Assembly (NCBI GenBank): GCA_017305835.1
Contig: JAFKJY010000055.1
Coordinates: 11,988-75,465, forward strand
Length of the DNA stretch: 63,478 bases
Direction of reading: 5' to 3'
Source: Hyphomicrobiales bacterium
GTDB lineage: Bacteria; Pseudomonadota; Alphaproteobacteria; Rhizobiales; Rhizobiaceae
This document shows positions 42,459 to 54,631 of this stretch, in pieces (the stretch's first letter is position 1; each line of letters starts with the position of its first letter). A program made the translations under genes and the position numbers. The notes below the pieces were generated by a model. That model ran no database searches, had not been told where the DNA came from, and saw nothing but the letters and a program-made list of their open reading frames with translations.

Positions 42459-43403
42459 ATGCTTCGGCTCATCCTCCAGCGCCTCCTGGCGCTGGTACCC
42501 CTGCTGTTCATCGTCTCGGTGCTGACGTTCTCGTTCACGTCGCTGCTGCCGAGCGATCCCGTCGATCTCATCATCGGCGACAACGGCACACAGGAGCAGT
42601 ACGAGCTCGTGCGCGAGCGGCTCGGCATGAACCAGCCCGTGGTCGTCCGCTACTTCCAGTGGCTCGGCAAGGCGGTGCAGGGAGACCTCGGAACCTCGTT
42701 CTTCAACAGCGTCAGCGTGATGGGGGCCGTGATGCAGCGGCTGCCCGTCACGCTCTCCCTGACGGCGATGTCGGCGCTGATCGCCATTCTCATCGGGGTC
42801 GCGGCGGGCGTGGCCGCCGCGCTGCGGCCGCAATCCTGGGTCGACCGCTTCGCCACCCTCGGCGCGACCTTCGGCCAGGCCGTGCCCAATTTCTGGTTCG
42901 GCCTCATCCTCGTCGCCATCTTCGCGGTGAACCTGCGCTGGTTCCCCGCCACCGGCTTCACGCCGATCACGCAGTCGCCGTGGGAATGGCTGCGCAGCGT
43001 CATCCTGCCCTCGATCGCGCTCGGCACGGCGTCGAGCGCCGCGATCGCCCGCCAGGTCCGCTCGGCGATGGTCGGCGTGCTCCAGCAGGACTACATCCGC
43101 GCCGCCCGCGCGCAGGGCCTGTCGGCGCGGCGCGTCATCTTCAAACATGCGCTCACCAACGCCATGGTCCCGGTGGTGGCGGTGCTGTCGTTCCAGATCA
43201 CCGTGCTGCTCGGCGGCGCGCTGATCGTCGAGCAGGTCTTCGCCATCAACGGGCTCGGCACGCTCGCCATCGGCGCCGTGCGCCAGCAGGACATCCCGAT
43301 GCTGCAGGGGCTGGTTCTGGTGATGGTCGGGCTCGTCGTCGTCGTGCAGCTCGCCACCGACGTCGTCTACGGGCTGCTCAACCCGAAGGCGCGCCCGTCA
43401 TGA
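42459..43403 (+). CDS. ABC transporter permease (DppB-like)
   Basis: 314 aa with six predicted helices. LRLILQRLLALVPLLFIVSV at the N-terminus, a periplasmic loop with RLGMNQPVVVRYFQWL, and the EAA-loop equivalent YIRAARAQGLSARRVIFKHA are typical. It pairs with the permease domain of the next protein. Its stop overlaps the next ATG. Confidence 0.93.
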   Translation: MLRLILQRLLALVPLLFIVSVLTFSFTSLLPSDPVDLIIGDNGTQEQYELVRERLGMNQPVVVRYFQWLGKAVQGDLGTSFFNSVSVMGAVMQRLPVTLSLTAMSALIAILIGVAAGVAAALRPQSWVDRFATLGATFGQAVPNFWFGLILVAIFAVNLRWFPATGFTPITQSPWEWLRSVILPSIALGTASSAAIARQVRSAMVGVLQQDYIRAARAQGLSARRVIFKHALTNAMVPVVAVLSFQITVLLGGALIVEQVFAINGLGTLAIGAVRQQDIPMLQGLVLVMVGLVVVVQLATDVVYGLLNPKARPS

Positions 43404-45327
43404 GCGCCGGTCCCGCCACGGCAACCGCGCCGCGCCGCGCCCGCCGGCGCTTCGGCCTCGCCTCTCTCATAACGGGCGTCGCGACGGCCGTGCTCCTGGC
43501 GCTCGCCTTCTTCGCCATCTTCGCCGACTGGGTCGTGCCCTACGACCCGCTCAAGCAGAACCTCATCCAGGCGCTGCAGGGTCCGTCCGCCGCCCACTGG
43601 CTGGGCACCGACGATCTCGGCCGAGACGTGCTCTCGCGGCTGATCTACGGATGCCGCATCGCCGTCATCGCGGCCGCCGAGGGCACCTCGATCGCCATCC
43701 TGCTCGGCGTGCCGCTCGGCCTGTTCATCGGCTATCGCGGCGGCTGGTGGGACTGGGTGGTGATGCGCGTCGTCGAGGCGGTCGTGTCGATCCCCGGCAT
43801 CATGGTGGCGATCGTCATCATCGCGCTGCTCGGCGCCGGCCTGCACCGGGCGATGATCGCGCTCGGCATCCTGTTCTCGACCTCCTTCCTGCGGCTCGCC
43901 CGCGGCGTCGTGCTGGCCGAGCGCGAGGAGGTCTACGTCCGCTCGGCGCGCGTCGTCGGCGCCTCGGACGGGCGCATCCTGCTGCGCCACATCTTCCCCA
44001 ACATCGCGCCGCCGCTGATCGTGCAGGTGACGCTGACCGTCGGCGCGGTGCTGCTGGCGGAGGCGGGCCTCTCCTTCATCGGCCTCGGCGTCCAGCCGCC
44101 GCAGGCGAGCTGGGGCACGATGCTCAACACCGCCGCCGCCTTCATGGACCTGAACTGGTTCCTGGCCATCCCGCCCGGCATCGCCATCATCGTCACCGTG
44201 CTGTCGGTCAACCTTCTGGGCGACGTGCTGCGCGATTCGATCGGCCGCGGCATCGCCGTCACCGCGAGGCCGCAGGCGCCCGCCGCGCAACCTGCCGCGG
44301 CGGGCGCCGTGTCCGTCGCGGGCGGCGCCGCGCCGTGCACGCACGGCAAGGACGAGGTGCTGCGCGTCGAGGGCCTGCACGTCATGGTCTCGGGGCGCGA
44401 CGGCGCCGAGGTGCCCGTCATCACCGACCTCTCGCTCGGCATCGCCAGGGGCGAGACGCTCGGGCTGGTCGGCGAATCGGGCAGCGGCAAGACGCTGACC
44501 GGGCTCGCCATCCTCGGCCTGACCGGCGCGACCGTGCGCACCGCGTCCGGCTCCATCGTGCTCAACGGCCGCGACCTGCGCCGGCTTCCGCCACGCCAGC
44601 TCGAGAAGGTGCGCGGCAACGAGGTGGCGATGGTCTTCCAGGACCCGACCACCAGCCTCAACCCCGCCTTCACCGTCGGCAGCCAGATCGCCGAGGTGCT
44701 GCGCACCAAGCTCGGCCTCGGCGCGAAGCCGGCATGGGAGCGCGCGGTGGAGCTGATCGACCGCGTCGGCATCCCGCGGCCGGCCGAGCGGGCGCGCGCC
44801 TATCCGCACGAGCTGTCCGGCGGCATGGCGCAGCGCATCGCGATCGCCCGCGCCCTCTCCTGCAACCCCTCGCTGCTGATCGCCGACGAGCCGACGACCG
44901 CGCTCGACGTCACCGTCCAGCAGGAGATCCTCGACCTCTTCCGCGACCTCCAGGACGAGTTCGGCATGGCGATCCTGTTCGTCACCCACGACCTCGCCGT
45001 GGCCGCCGACATCTGCGACCGCATCAGCGTCATGTATGCCGGCGAGATGGTGGAGATGGCCGGGGTCAACGCGCTCTTCTCCGACCCGCGCCACCCCTAT
45101 ACGCGCGGCCTGCTCTCGGCCATGCCGCATGCGGCCGACCGCAACCCGCCGCTGCCCACCATCCGCGGCAACGTGCCCCGGCCGGGCTCGTGGCCGGCCG
45201 GATGCCGCTTCTCCAACCGCTGCGACTTCTATCGGCCCGGCGCCTGCGACCGGCTGGTGCCGCTCACCGGCAGCGGGCGGCTGGTCCGCTGCGTGCGCGC
45301 CGGCGAGATCGAGCTGAGGGCCGCGTC

Positions 45328-45331
<4 letters not shown>
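43400..45331 (+). CDS. Fused ABC permease-ATPase (DppC-DppD)
   Basis: 643 aa, a natural fusion. Residues 1-290 are a DppC-type permease (YDPLKQNLIQALQGPSAAHW, then GTDDLGRDVLSRL; EAA loop YVRSARVVGASDGRILLRHI; SFIGLGVQPPQASWGTM). An Ala/Pro-rich linker near 290-315 joins it to a DppD-type ATPase with Walker A GESGSGKTLT, signature LSGGMAQRIAIARAL, Walker B LLIADEPTTALDVTVQ and a C-terminal Cys-rich CRFSNRCDFYRPGAC region as in oligopeptide ATPases. The frame is continuous, and the reading frame overlaps both neighbours by 4 bases, so no frameshift is suspected. Confidence 0.93.
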
Positions 45332-46352
<1,021 letters not shown>

Positions 46353-46356
<4 letters not shown>

Positions 46357-47309
46357 CGGCGGTCTACGAACCCGTTTTCGAGGCCGCGGGCGTGCGCGAG
46401 GCGCATGGCGTGCTGGCGGGCAGCGCCGCCCTCGGCGAGGCCGCCGCCCTCACCTGTCGTTGGCCGGAGGGCCGGGCGCCGCGCGGCTTCGTCGTCTTCT
46501 GCCACGGGCTCGGCTCGAACGGCCGCGAATACGGGCCGCTCTCGCGCAACTGGGCGCGCCACGGCTATCTCGTCATCCACCCGACCTTCTCCGATGCGAT
46601 CGACACGGTCGCCCGCGCCGAGCCGCAGCTCGGGCTCGATCCCCAGGCCGACAATTCCCGCTGGAGCCTGCAGCCGCCGGTCCGGGCGCGCATGCACGAG
46701 ATCCTGCACACGCCGGCGCGCTGGCTGGAGCGGCTGGCGGTCGTCGGCAGGGTGATGGACGCGCTGCCTGAGATATTCGCGGCCGTCGGCGCGCCTTCCG
46801 GTCCGCTGCCCGGCGCCATCGCCGGCCATTCCTTCGGCGCCTACACGGCGCAGCTTCTCGCCGGCGCGGAGATCGACATGCCGGGCAGCGGCCCGCGCGG
46901 CTTCCGCGATCCGCGCTTTTCCGCCGCGATCCTGCTCAGCGCGCAGGGCCGCGACCAGCAGGGCCTGCGCGACCGCTCGTGGGACGGCATGACCGGACCG
47001 GTGCTCAACGTCACCGGCACGCTCGACCGCGGCGCCAGGGGCGGCGACTGGCACTGGAAATGCGAGCCTTACGAACTGGCGCCCGCCGGAAACAAGTACC
47101 TCGCCGTGCTCGACGGCGGCGACCATTTCCTCGGCGGTCTGACCGAGCGCGACCCGCACACCCACGTGCCGGCCCAGCAGGAGGCCGTGCGGCGGGTCAC
47201 GCTCGCCTTCCTCGACGCCTTCCTCGGCGACAGCCGGCCCGCTCGCGACTGGCTCGGCTCGATCCGCGACCAGGTCGGCGACTGCAAACTGATGTTCAAG
47301 CACAAGTGA
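46353..47309 (+). CDS. Alpha/beta-hydrolase (platelet-activating-factor acetylhydrolase/dienelactone hydrolase-like)
   Basis: 318 aa. The nucleophile elbow is AGHSFGAY; VVFCHGLGSNGREYG provides the oxyanion-hole strand and GGDHFLGG the terminal histidine. There is no signal peptide, so it is cytosolic. The ATG overlaps the DppF-like stop by 4 bases, so the hydrolase is made with the transporter and probably hydrolyses the imported compound, for example an ester, lactone or amide. Confidence 0.87.
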
Positions 47310-47391
47310 TGGCGATGGCGCTTCTTCTCAAAACCCATCTCGGATCGGCGGCCGCGTGGGCGGCCCCCACCCGCCGGCAGGGAGCGGCCTG

Positions 47392-48594
47392 ATGTTCCAG
47401 CCGCTTTCCGGTCTGCGCGTCATCGACCTGACGCAGGTGCTCGCCGGCCCCTACGCCGCCTACCAGCTCGCGCTGATGGGGGCGGAGGTGCTCAAGATCG
47501 AGACGCCCGGCGTCGGCGACTGGTCACGCGACAAGGGCCACCTGCCCGGCCTCAACGCGGAAGGCATGGGCCTCACCTACCTGACGCAGAACGCCAACAA
47601 GAAGTCGGTGACGCTGAACCTGAAGGCGGCCGAGGGCGTCGATATCCTCAAGCGGCTGGTCCGCGACGCCGACGTCTTCATCGAGAACTTCCGCCCCGGC
47701 ACGATCCGCCGGCTGGGCCTGTCCTTCGACGTGCTGCGCGAGATCAACCCCCGCATCGTCTACTGCTCGATCTCGGCCTTCGGCCAGGACGGCGAGATGA
47801 GCCACCGGCCCGCCTACGACCACGTCATCCAGGGCATGAGCGGCATCATGAAGACCACCGGCACGGTCGACACCGGGCCGCAGAAGGTGGGCGCGCCCTA
47901 TGTCGACTACGCGACCGGCCTCAACGCCGCCTTCGCCATCGTCTCGGCGCTGCACGAGACGCGGCGGACCGGCGAGGCGGTGCATCTCGACGTCGCCATG
48001 CTCGACACCTCGATGCTGCTGATGGCCTCGCTGGTGACCAGCCACCTGACCGGCGGCTGGATGCCGAAGCCGGCCGGCAACGAGGCGTGGAGCCAGAGCC
48101 CCTCGTCCGGCGCCTTCGAGACGGCCGACGGCCTGCTGATGGTCGCCGCCAACAACGACCGCCAGTTCCGGGCGCTGTGCGCCGGGCTGGGGCGGCCGGA
48201 CCTTTGCGAGGACGCGCGGTGGCGCGACGCCGAGGCGCGCCAGGAGAACGCCGCCGCCCTGCGGGCGGAGCTTGTATCGATCTTCCGCACCCGCTCCGCG
48301 CTCGAATGGGAGAAGGCGCTCGATGCCGCCGGCGCCCCGGCGGCGAAGGTGCGCTCGCTCGACGAGACGCTGGCCGAGGCCCACGCGGCCACGCGCGCCT
48401 TCGCATATCCCGTGCATTGGACGCGCGAGCCGCACGACATCCACCTGCCGACGCTGGGCTTCAAGGTCAACGGCGAGGTTGTGCCTCCCACCGTCGCCCC
48501 GCCCGAGCTCGGCGCCGACACGCCCGCCGTGCTCAAGGAGCTCGGCTACACCGACGCCGACCTGTGCCGCCTCGCCGAGCAGGCGGTCATCTGA
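47392..48594 (+). CDS. Family III CoA transferase (CaiB/BaiF)
   Basis: 400 aa. LSGLRVIDLTQVLAGPYAAY at the N-terminus and the active-site aspartate in GAPYVDYATGLNAAFA define the family; IENFRPGTIRRLGL is also conserved. It transfers CoA to a carboxylic acid. It is the last gene of the ABC/hydrolase operon, 82 bp after the hydrolase, so imported acid may be activated here. The stop is 6 bases from the converging ATPase gene. Confidence 0.93.
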   Translation: MFQPLSGLRVIDLTQVLAGPYAAYQLALMGAEVLKIETPGVGDWSRDKGHLPGLNAEGMGLTYLTQNANKKSVTLNLKAAEGVDILKRLVRDADVFIENFRPGTIRRLGLSFDVLREINPRIVYCSISAFGQDGEMSHRPAYDHVIQGMSGIMKTTGTVDTGPQKVGAPYVDYATGLNAAFAIVSALHETRRTGEAVHLDVAMLDTSMLLMASLVTSHLTGGWMPKPAGNEAWSQSPSSGAFETADGLLMVAANNDRQFRALCAGLGRPDLCEDARWRDAEARQENAAALRAELVSIFRTRSALEWEKALDAAGAPAAKVRSLDETLAEAHAATRAFAYPVHWTREPHDIHLPTLGFKVNGEVVPPTVAPPELGADTPAVLKELGYTDADLCRLAEQAVI

Positions 48595-48600
48595 ACGGGC

Positions 48601-49664
<1,064 letters not shown>

Positions 49665-49668
<4 letters not shown>

Positions 49669-51332
49669 GCGACCCTCCCTGTTGCTTCCGGCGCCGCGGC
49701 GCGCGCGGGCGCACGGCCGGCGGCGGTCCTGTCGTTGCGGATGAACTGCGCCGCCCGCTCGCCGATCATGATGGCGGCGGCGTTGGTGTTGCCGGAGACG
49801 AGCCGCGGCATGATCGAGCAGTCGGCGACCCGCAGCCCTTCCAGCCCGTGCACCTTGAGCCGCGCATCGACGACGTCGCCGCGCTGCGGGTCAGGCCCCA
49901 TGCGGCAGGTGCCGCTCGGATGATAGATCGAGCTGCCGGTCGCCCGGATGAAGTCGAGGATCTCGTCGTCGCTGCGCACCCCGGCGCCGGGCCGGTGCTC
50001 GGCGGCGACGATTTCCGCCAGCGCCGGGGCGGCCGCGATCCGCCGCGCCCAGCGAAATCCCTCGATCATGGTCAACCGGTCGCGCTCGCTCGAAAGATAG
50101 TTGGCGCGGATCTCCGGCCGCGCGGCCGGGTCGGGCGAGGTGACGCGGATCGTCCCCTCGCTCTCCGGCCTGAGCTGGCAGGCCGAGATCGTCGCGCCCG
50201 GAAACGGATGCAGGCCGCCGTCGTAGCTGTCGAGGCTGAGCGGCTGGAAGTGGAACTGCACGTCCGGCCGGTCCGGCGACAGCGGCGTGCGCGCGAAGCC
50301 GCCGGCGAGCGAGGCGCCGAAGCTGAGCACGCCTCTGCGCCGCAGCAGGTAGTCCAGCCCGATCGCCAGCTTGCGCGCCGGCCCGCGCGTCAGGTCGTTG
50401 AGGCTGATGGGCCGCGAAAGCCGCAGCATCAGCCGCGACTGCAGATGGTCCTGCAGATGCAGGCCGACGCCGCCGAGCGCGTGCCGCGGCTCGATACCTG
50501 CCGTCTTGAGATGCTGCGGATCGCCGATGCCCGAGAGCTGGAGGAGCTGCGTCGAGCCGACCGTGCCGGCCGTCAGCACCACCTCGCGCCGGCAGGCGAA
50601 GTCGAGCGCCTGCCGGCCGCGCCAGCAGCGCAATCCGGCGACCCTGCGGCCGTCGAGCTCCAGCCGCTCGGCGGTCACCCCTGTCACGATGCGCAGATTG
50701 GGCCGGCGCGCTGCGGCCGCCAGGAAGGCGCGCGCGCTCGACGAGCGGCGGCCCTTGCGCGTGGTGAGCTGGAAACGGCCGACGCCCTCCTGCGCGATGC
50801 CGTTGAAGTCGTCGTTCACCGGCAGGCCCGCCTGCCGCCCCGCCTCGACGAAGCGCGCGACAAGCTCCAGCCCGACATCCGGGTCCTCGACGCCCAGCCC
50901 GCCGCCGGCGCCGTGGAACTCGCTTTCGCCGCGCGCCTGCGCCTCGACCGCGCGGAAGGCGGGCAGCACGTCGGCCCAGCCCCAGCCGGGATTGCCGCGC
51001 TGCGCCCAATCGTTGAAGTCGTCCGCCTGGCCGCGGATGTAGATCAAGCCGTTGATCGCGCTCGACCCGCCGAGCACCCTGCCGCGCGGCCAGGCGATGC
51101 GGCGGCCCTTCAGCTCCGGCTCCGGCTCGGTCTCGTAGCGCCAGTCGTAGCGCGGGTCGTTGATCGTCTTGAAGAACCCCGTCGGCACGTGCAGCCACGG
51201 GTTCCAGTCGCGCGGCCCCGCCTCGACCAGCAGCACCGAGGTGCCGGCGTCCTCGCTCAGCCGCGCCGCGAGCAGGCAACCGGCCGATCCGGCGCCCACC
51301 ACGATGTAGTCGTATGTCTCGCGGTTCTCCAT
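49665..51332 (-). CDS. GMC-family FAD oxidoreductase (choline/alcohol dehydrogenase-like)
   Basis: 555 aa. The FAD motif VVGAGSAGCLLAARLSED, GMC signature 1 around GSSAINGLIYIRGQADDF, and the C-terminal catalytic region YHPSGTCRMG, then GNTNAAAIMIGERAA are all present. GMC enzymes oxidise primary alcohols to aldehydes. With the ALDH in the same operon it could carry an alcohol to an acid in two steps. There is no signal peptide, so it is cytosolic. Confidence 0.93.
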
Positions 51333-51353
51333 CGTCGTCTCCGGCGGGCCGGC

Positions 51354-52190
51354 TCAGCCCTTCACCGCGCCGGCCGCCAGCCCGGCGATCAGGTAGCGGC
51401 GCGCCAGCGTGACGAGCAGCACCACCGGCACGAGCTGCAGCGTCACGCCGGCGAACAGCACGCCCCATTCGGTGCCGTCGACCGCGCCCATCAGCTCGCT
51501 CAGGATCAGCGGCGCAGTCTTGGCCCTGTTGGTGGTGAAGATCATCGCGAACAGGTATTCGTTCCAGGCGAAGACGAAGACGAAGATCGACCCCGCCGCC
51601 ATGCCCTGCAGCGTCAGCCGCGCCAGGATGCGGTGGACAAGCTGCCATTCCGACGCGCCGTCGACATAGGCGGCCTCGTCCAGCTCGTAGGGGATCTGGT
51701 CGAAGAAGTTCTTCATGATCATCGTGTTCAGCGACACCCAGAAGGTCGCATAGAGCAGGACGAGCAGGATGTGGGTGTCGCCCAGCCCGAGCCGGTCGAC
51801 CACCGGGAACAGCGGCAGCGTCACCACGATCGGCGGCAGCACGCGCACCGCGATCATGTAGACTGCCGTCCACGAGGTCAGCCGGCTGCGGTAGCGCGAA
51901 TAGGCATAGCCGCCGAGGAAGCTGACGACGCCGGCGAGCACGGTGGCGCCGAGCGCCACGATCAGGCTGTTGCCCATCGCGTCGAAGAAGCCCTTCCACT
52001 GGGTCGTCAGCTTCAGGTAGTTGTCGATCGTCGGCGTGAAGACGAGCTTCGGCGGATAGACGAAGATGTCGACCTGCCGCTTGAACGACGACATCACGAT
52101 GAACAGGATCGGCCCCACCGACCACGCCAGCATCACGGCGAGGAAGAGGCCGCGCGCCAGGCGCGCCGGTAGCGAGAGGCGAGAGCGCAT
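51354..52190 (-). CDS. Sugar-type ABC transporter permease (MalG-like)
   Basis: 278 aa, six predicted helices. The EAA loop is YELDEAAYVDGASEWQLVHR, followed by FVFAWNEYLFAMIF, typical of MalG permeases. The ATG at 52190 overlaps the stop of the preceding permease by 1 base; the longer open frame upstream is a shadow of that gene. Confidence 0.92.
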   Translation of the reverse strand: MRSRLSLPARLARGLFLAVMLAWSVGPILFIVMSSFKRQVDIFVYPPKLVFTPTIDNYLKLTTQWKGFFDAMGNSLIVALGATVLAGVVSFLGGYAYSRYRSRLTSWTAVYMIAVRVLPPIVVTLPLFPVVDRLGLGDTHILLVLLYATFWVSLNTMIMKNFFDQIPYELDEAAYVDGASEWQLVHRILARLTLQGMAAGSIFVFVFAWNEYLFAMIFTTNRAKTAPLILSELMGAVDGTEWGVLFAGVTLQLVPVVLLVTLARRYLIAGLAAGAVKG

Positions 52191-53059
52191 CAGGCGCCCC
52201 TCATGCTGCGCTGCATGGCGAACAGGAACACCGAGGCGAGCAGCAGCGAGCCGAGCACCATCAGCCAGCCGGTGGCCGAGGCTATGCCGAAATCGCCGTA
52301 GCGGAAGCCGTGCTGGTAGAGATAGACGGCGAGCACCTCCGACAGCCGCGCCGGCCCGCCCTTGGTGAGCAGCCACACCTCGGAGAACATGCGGAAGGCG
52401 AAGATCAGCCGGAAGATCAGCGCGATCAGGATGGTCGGCACCAGCAGCGGCAGCGTGATGCGCGTGAAGCGCTGCCAGCGCGTCGCGCCGTCGATCTGCG
52501 CCGCCTCGTAGAGCGACGGGTCGATCGCCAGCAGCCCGGCATAGAGCATCAGGAAGGTGAAGGGCAGGTGGGTCCAGACGTTGATGACGCCGACCAGCGT
52601 GAGCCCGATCGTCGGCGAGGCGCTCCAGTTGAGCATGCCGAAGCCCATCCCCTCGATCGTGCGGGCGATCGCGCCGACGCTCGGGTCCATCATCATCTTC
52701 CAGACCAGGACGGCCACCACCTCCGAGATCGCGTAGGGCATCAGGATGCAGGCGAACATCGCGCCCCTGAGCGGCACGCCCGCCGCGAACTGCGTGGCCA
52801 GCGCCAGCGCCACCACGAGCTCGACATAGACGACGCCGTTGACGACGAAGAACGTGTTGACCGCCGCCCGCCAGAAATACGGGTCGGAAAAGACCATGCG
52901 GTAATTGTCGAGCCCGACGAAGGTCAGGCCTGTGCCGTAGCTGGATTCGTTCAGGCTCAGCCAGAACACATAGACCGACGGCGCGGTCAGGATGGCCAGC
53001 AGCAGCAGGTGCAGCGGGCTCAGGTAGAGCCAGGTGGTCAGGCGCGGCCGGCTGTGCAT
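52190..53059 (-). CDS. Sugar-type ABC transporter permease (MalF-like)
   Basis: 289 aa, six predicted helices. EAAQIDGATRWQRFTRITLP is the EAA loop. It forms the heterodimeric channel with the MalG-like protein. It starts 47 bases after the ALDH stop. Together with the substrate-binding protein at 56877 and the ATPase at 48601 the importer is complete but split over divergent transcripts. Confidence 0.92.
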   Translation of the reverse strand: MHSRPRLTTWLYLSPLHLLLLAILTAPSVYVFWLSLNESSYGTGLTFVGLDNYRMVFSDPYFWRAAVNTFFVVNGVVYVELVVALALATQFAAGVPLRGAMFACILMPYAISEVVAVLVWKMMMDPSVGAIARTIEGMGFGMLNWSASPTIGLTLVGVINVWTHLPFTFLMLYAGLLAIDPSLYEAAQIDGATRWQRFTRITLPLLVPTILIALIFRLIFAFRMFSEVWLLTKGGPARLSEVLAVYLYQHGFRYGDFGIASATGWLMVLGSLLLASVFLFAMQRSMRGA

Positions 53060-53105
53060 GTCTGTTCCATTGCGTGGTTTGCTTTCCTTCTCCGGCGGCG
53101 GCCGT

Positions 53106-54578
53106 CTACACGCCGATCAGCAGATATTGCTGCTCGCAATAGTCGAGCAGGCCGGCATGCCCGCCTTCCCGCCCCAGCCCCGACTGCTTGACGCCGCCGA
53201 TCGGCGCCATCTCCAGCCCGAGGTGGACGGCGTTGATGCCGACCATGCCGAGGTCGAGCGATTCGGCCGTCTTCAGCAAGGTCGAGATGTCGCGGCCGAA
53301 GACGTATCCGGCAAGCCCGTAGGGCGAGGCGTTGACCTGCGCCTTCACCTCCCCGATGTCGGAGAAGCGGCTGATCGCCGCCACCGGCCCGAACGTCTCC
53401 TCGCAGGAGACCAGCATCTCGGCGTCGACGTTCTCCAGCACGGTCGCCTCGTACCAGGTGCCGCCGATCGCGGCGGGCCGCCCGCCGCGGGTCAGCGTCG
53501 CGCCCCGCGCCAGCGCGTCGGCCACGTGGCGCTCGACCTTGGCCAACGCCGCCACGTCGATCAGCGGCGCGAGCGTGCTTTTCGGGTCGCGCCCGTCGCC
53601 CGGCACCAGCCGGTCGACCTCGCGCAGGAAGCGTTCGAGGAAGGCCTCGTAGATCTCGGCATGGACGAAGAACCGGTTGGGGCACACGCAGGTCTGCCCG
53701 GCATTGCGGAACTTCGCGGCGACCGCCGCCGCGGCCGCCTTGTCGAGGTCGGCGTCGGGAAACACGATGAAGGGCGCGTGCCCGCCCAGTTCGAGGCCCA
53801 GCTTCTTGATCGTCCCGGCGCATTGTTCATAGAGCCGGCGCCCGGTCGCGGTCGAGCCGGTGAAGCTCAGCATGGCGACGCGCGGATCCCGCGTCAGCAC
53901 CGCGCCGATCGTGGCGGCGTCGCCGGTGACGACCTGCAGCGCGCCCTCCGGGACGCCCGCCTCGCGCGCGAGCGCGGCGATCGCCAGCGCCGTCAACGGC
54001 GTCTGCGGCGCGGGCTTGAGCACGACGGTGCAGCCGGCGGCGAGCGCCGGCGCCAGCTTCCGCGCCACCATCGAGGCGGGGAAGTTCCACGGCGTGATGG
54101 CGGCCACCACGCCGACCGGCTTGTGGGCGACGAGGATGCGGCTGTCGGCACGGGGCGAGGCGACGATCTCGCCGTCGAGGCGCCGCGCCTCCTCCGCGAA
54201 GAAGTCGAAATAGGCGGCGGCCGAACCGATCTCGGCGCGCGCTTCGGCGAGCGGCTTGCCCTGCTCGGCGGTGAGCAGGCTCGCGAGATCGGCCGAATTG
54301 TCGGCAATCAGCGCGGCGAGCCGCCGCAGGACCTTGCCCCGCTCCTGCGGCGCCAGACCCGACCAGCCGGCGAAGGCCGCGTGGGCCGCTGCCACCGCCG
54401 CACCGACCATGTCGGCCGACAATGCCGGAACATGGCCGACGACCGCCCCGGTCGCGGGGTCACGGACCGCCGAATCGTCCTCCGACTGCCGGGCTTCGCT
54501 CGCACCCCCGATTTCCAGTTCGCCCCACTGCACGCCGGGCCTCTCCTCCACTGATTTGCATGAAGCATATTGCATCAT
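53106..54578 (-). CDS. Aldehyde dehydrogenase (succinate-semialdehyde dehydrogenase-like)
   Basis: 490 aa. ITPWNFP, the glutamate in LELGGHAPFIVF, and the nucleophilic cysteine in NAGQTCVCPNR follow the GabD pattern; PIGGVKQSGLGREGG is near the C-terminus. It is the first gene of the minus-strand transporter operon, and a GGATCC operator overlaps its start region. With the GMC enzyme it likely forms an alcohol-aldehyde-acid route. Confidence 0.92.
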   Translation of the reverse strand: MMQYASCKSVEERPGVQWGELEIGGASEARQSEDDSAVRDPATGAVVGHVPALSADMVGAAVAAAHAAFAGWSGLAPQERGKVLRRLAALIADNSADLASLLTAEQGKPLAEARAEIGSAAAYFDFFAEEARRLDGEIVASPRADSRILVAHKPVGVVAAITPWNFPASMVARKLAPALAAGCTVVLKPAPQTPLTALAIAALAREAGVPEGALQVVTGDAATIGAVLTRDPRVAMLSFTGSTATGRRLYEQCAGTIKKLGLELGGHAPFIVFPDADLDKAAAAAVAAKFRNAGQTCVCPNRFFVHAEIYEAFLERFLREVDRLVPGDGRDPKSTLAPLIDVAALAKVERHVADALARGATLTRGGRPAAIGGTWYEATVLENVDAEMLVSCEETFGPVAAISRFSDIGEVKAQVNASPYGLAGYVFGRDISTLLKTAESLDLGMVGINAVHLGLEMAPIGGVKQSGLGREGGHAGLLDYCEQQYLLIGV

Positions 54579-54595
54579 GGATCCAAGATTGCAAT
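54569..54595. promoter_or_regulatory. GntR operator (ATGGATCCAA within ATTGCA/TGCAAT dyad)
   Basis: ATGGATCCAA at 54577-54586 matches the elements at 56740 and 56835. It is flanked by ATTGCA (54569) and TGCAAT (54590). It overlaps the ALDH start codon and lies 46 bases before the FAD oxidoreductase start, so one site may control both divergent genes. Confidence 0.65.
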
Positions 54596-54631
54596 AACCC
54601 TCTCCGACGCGGCAAGCAGGGAGACCCCATC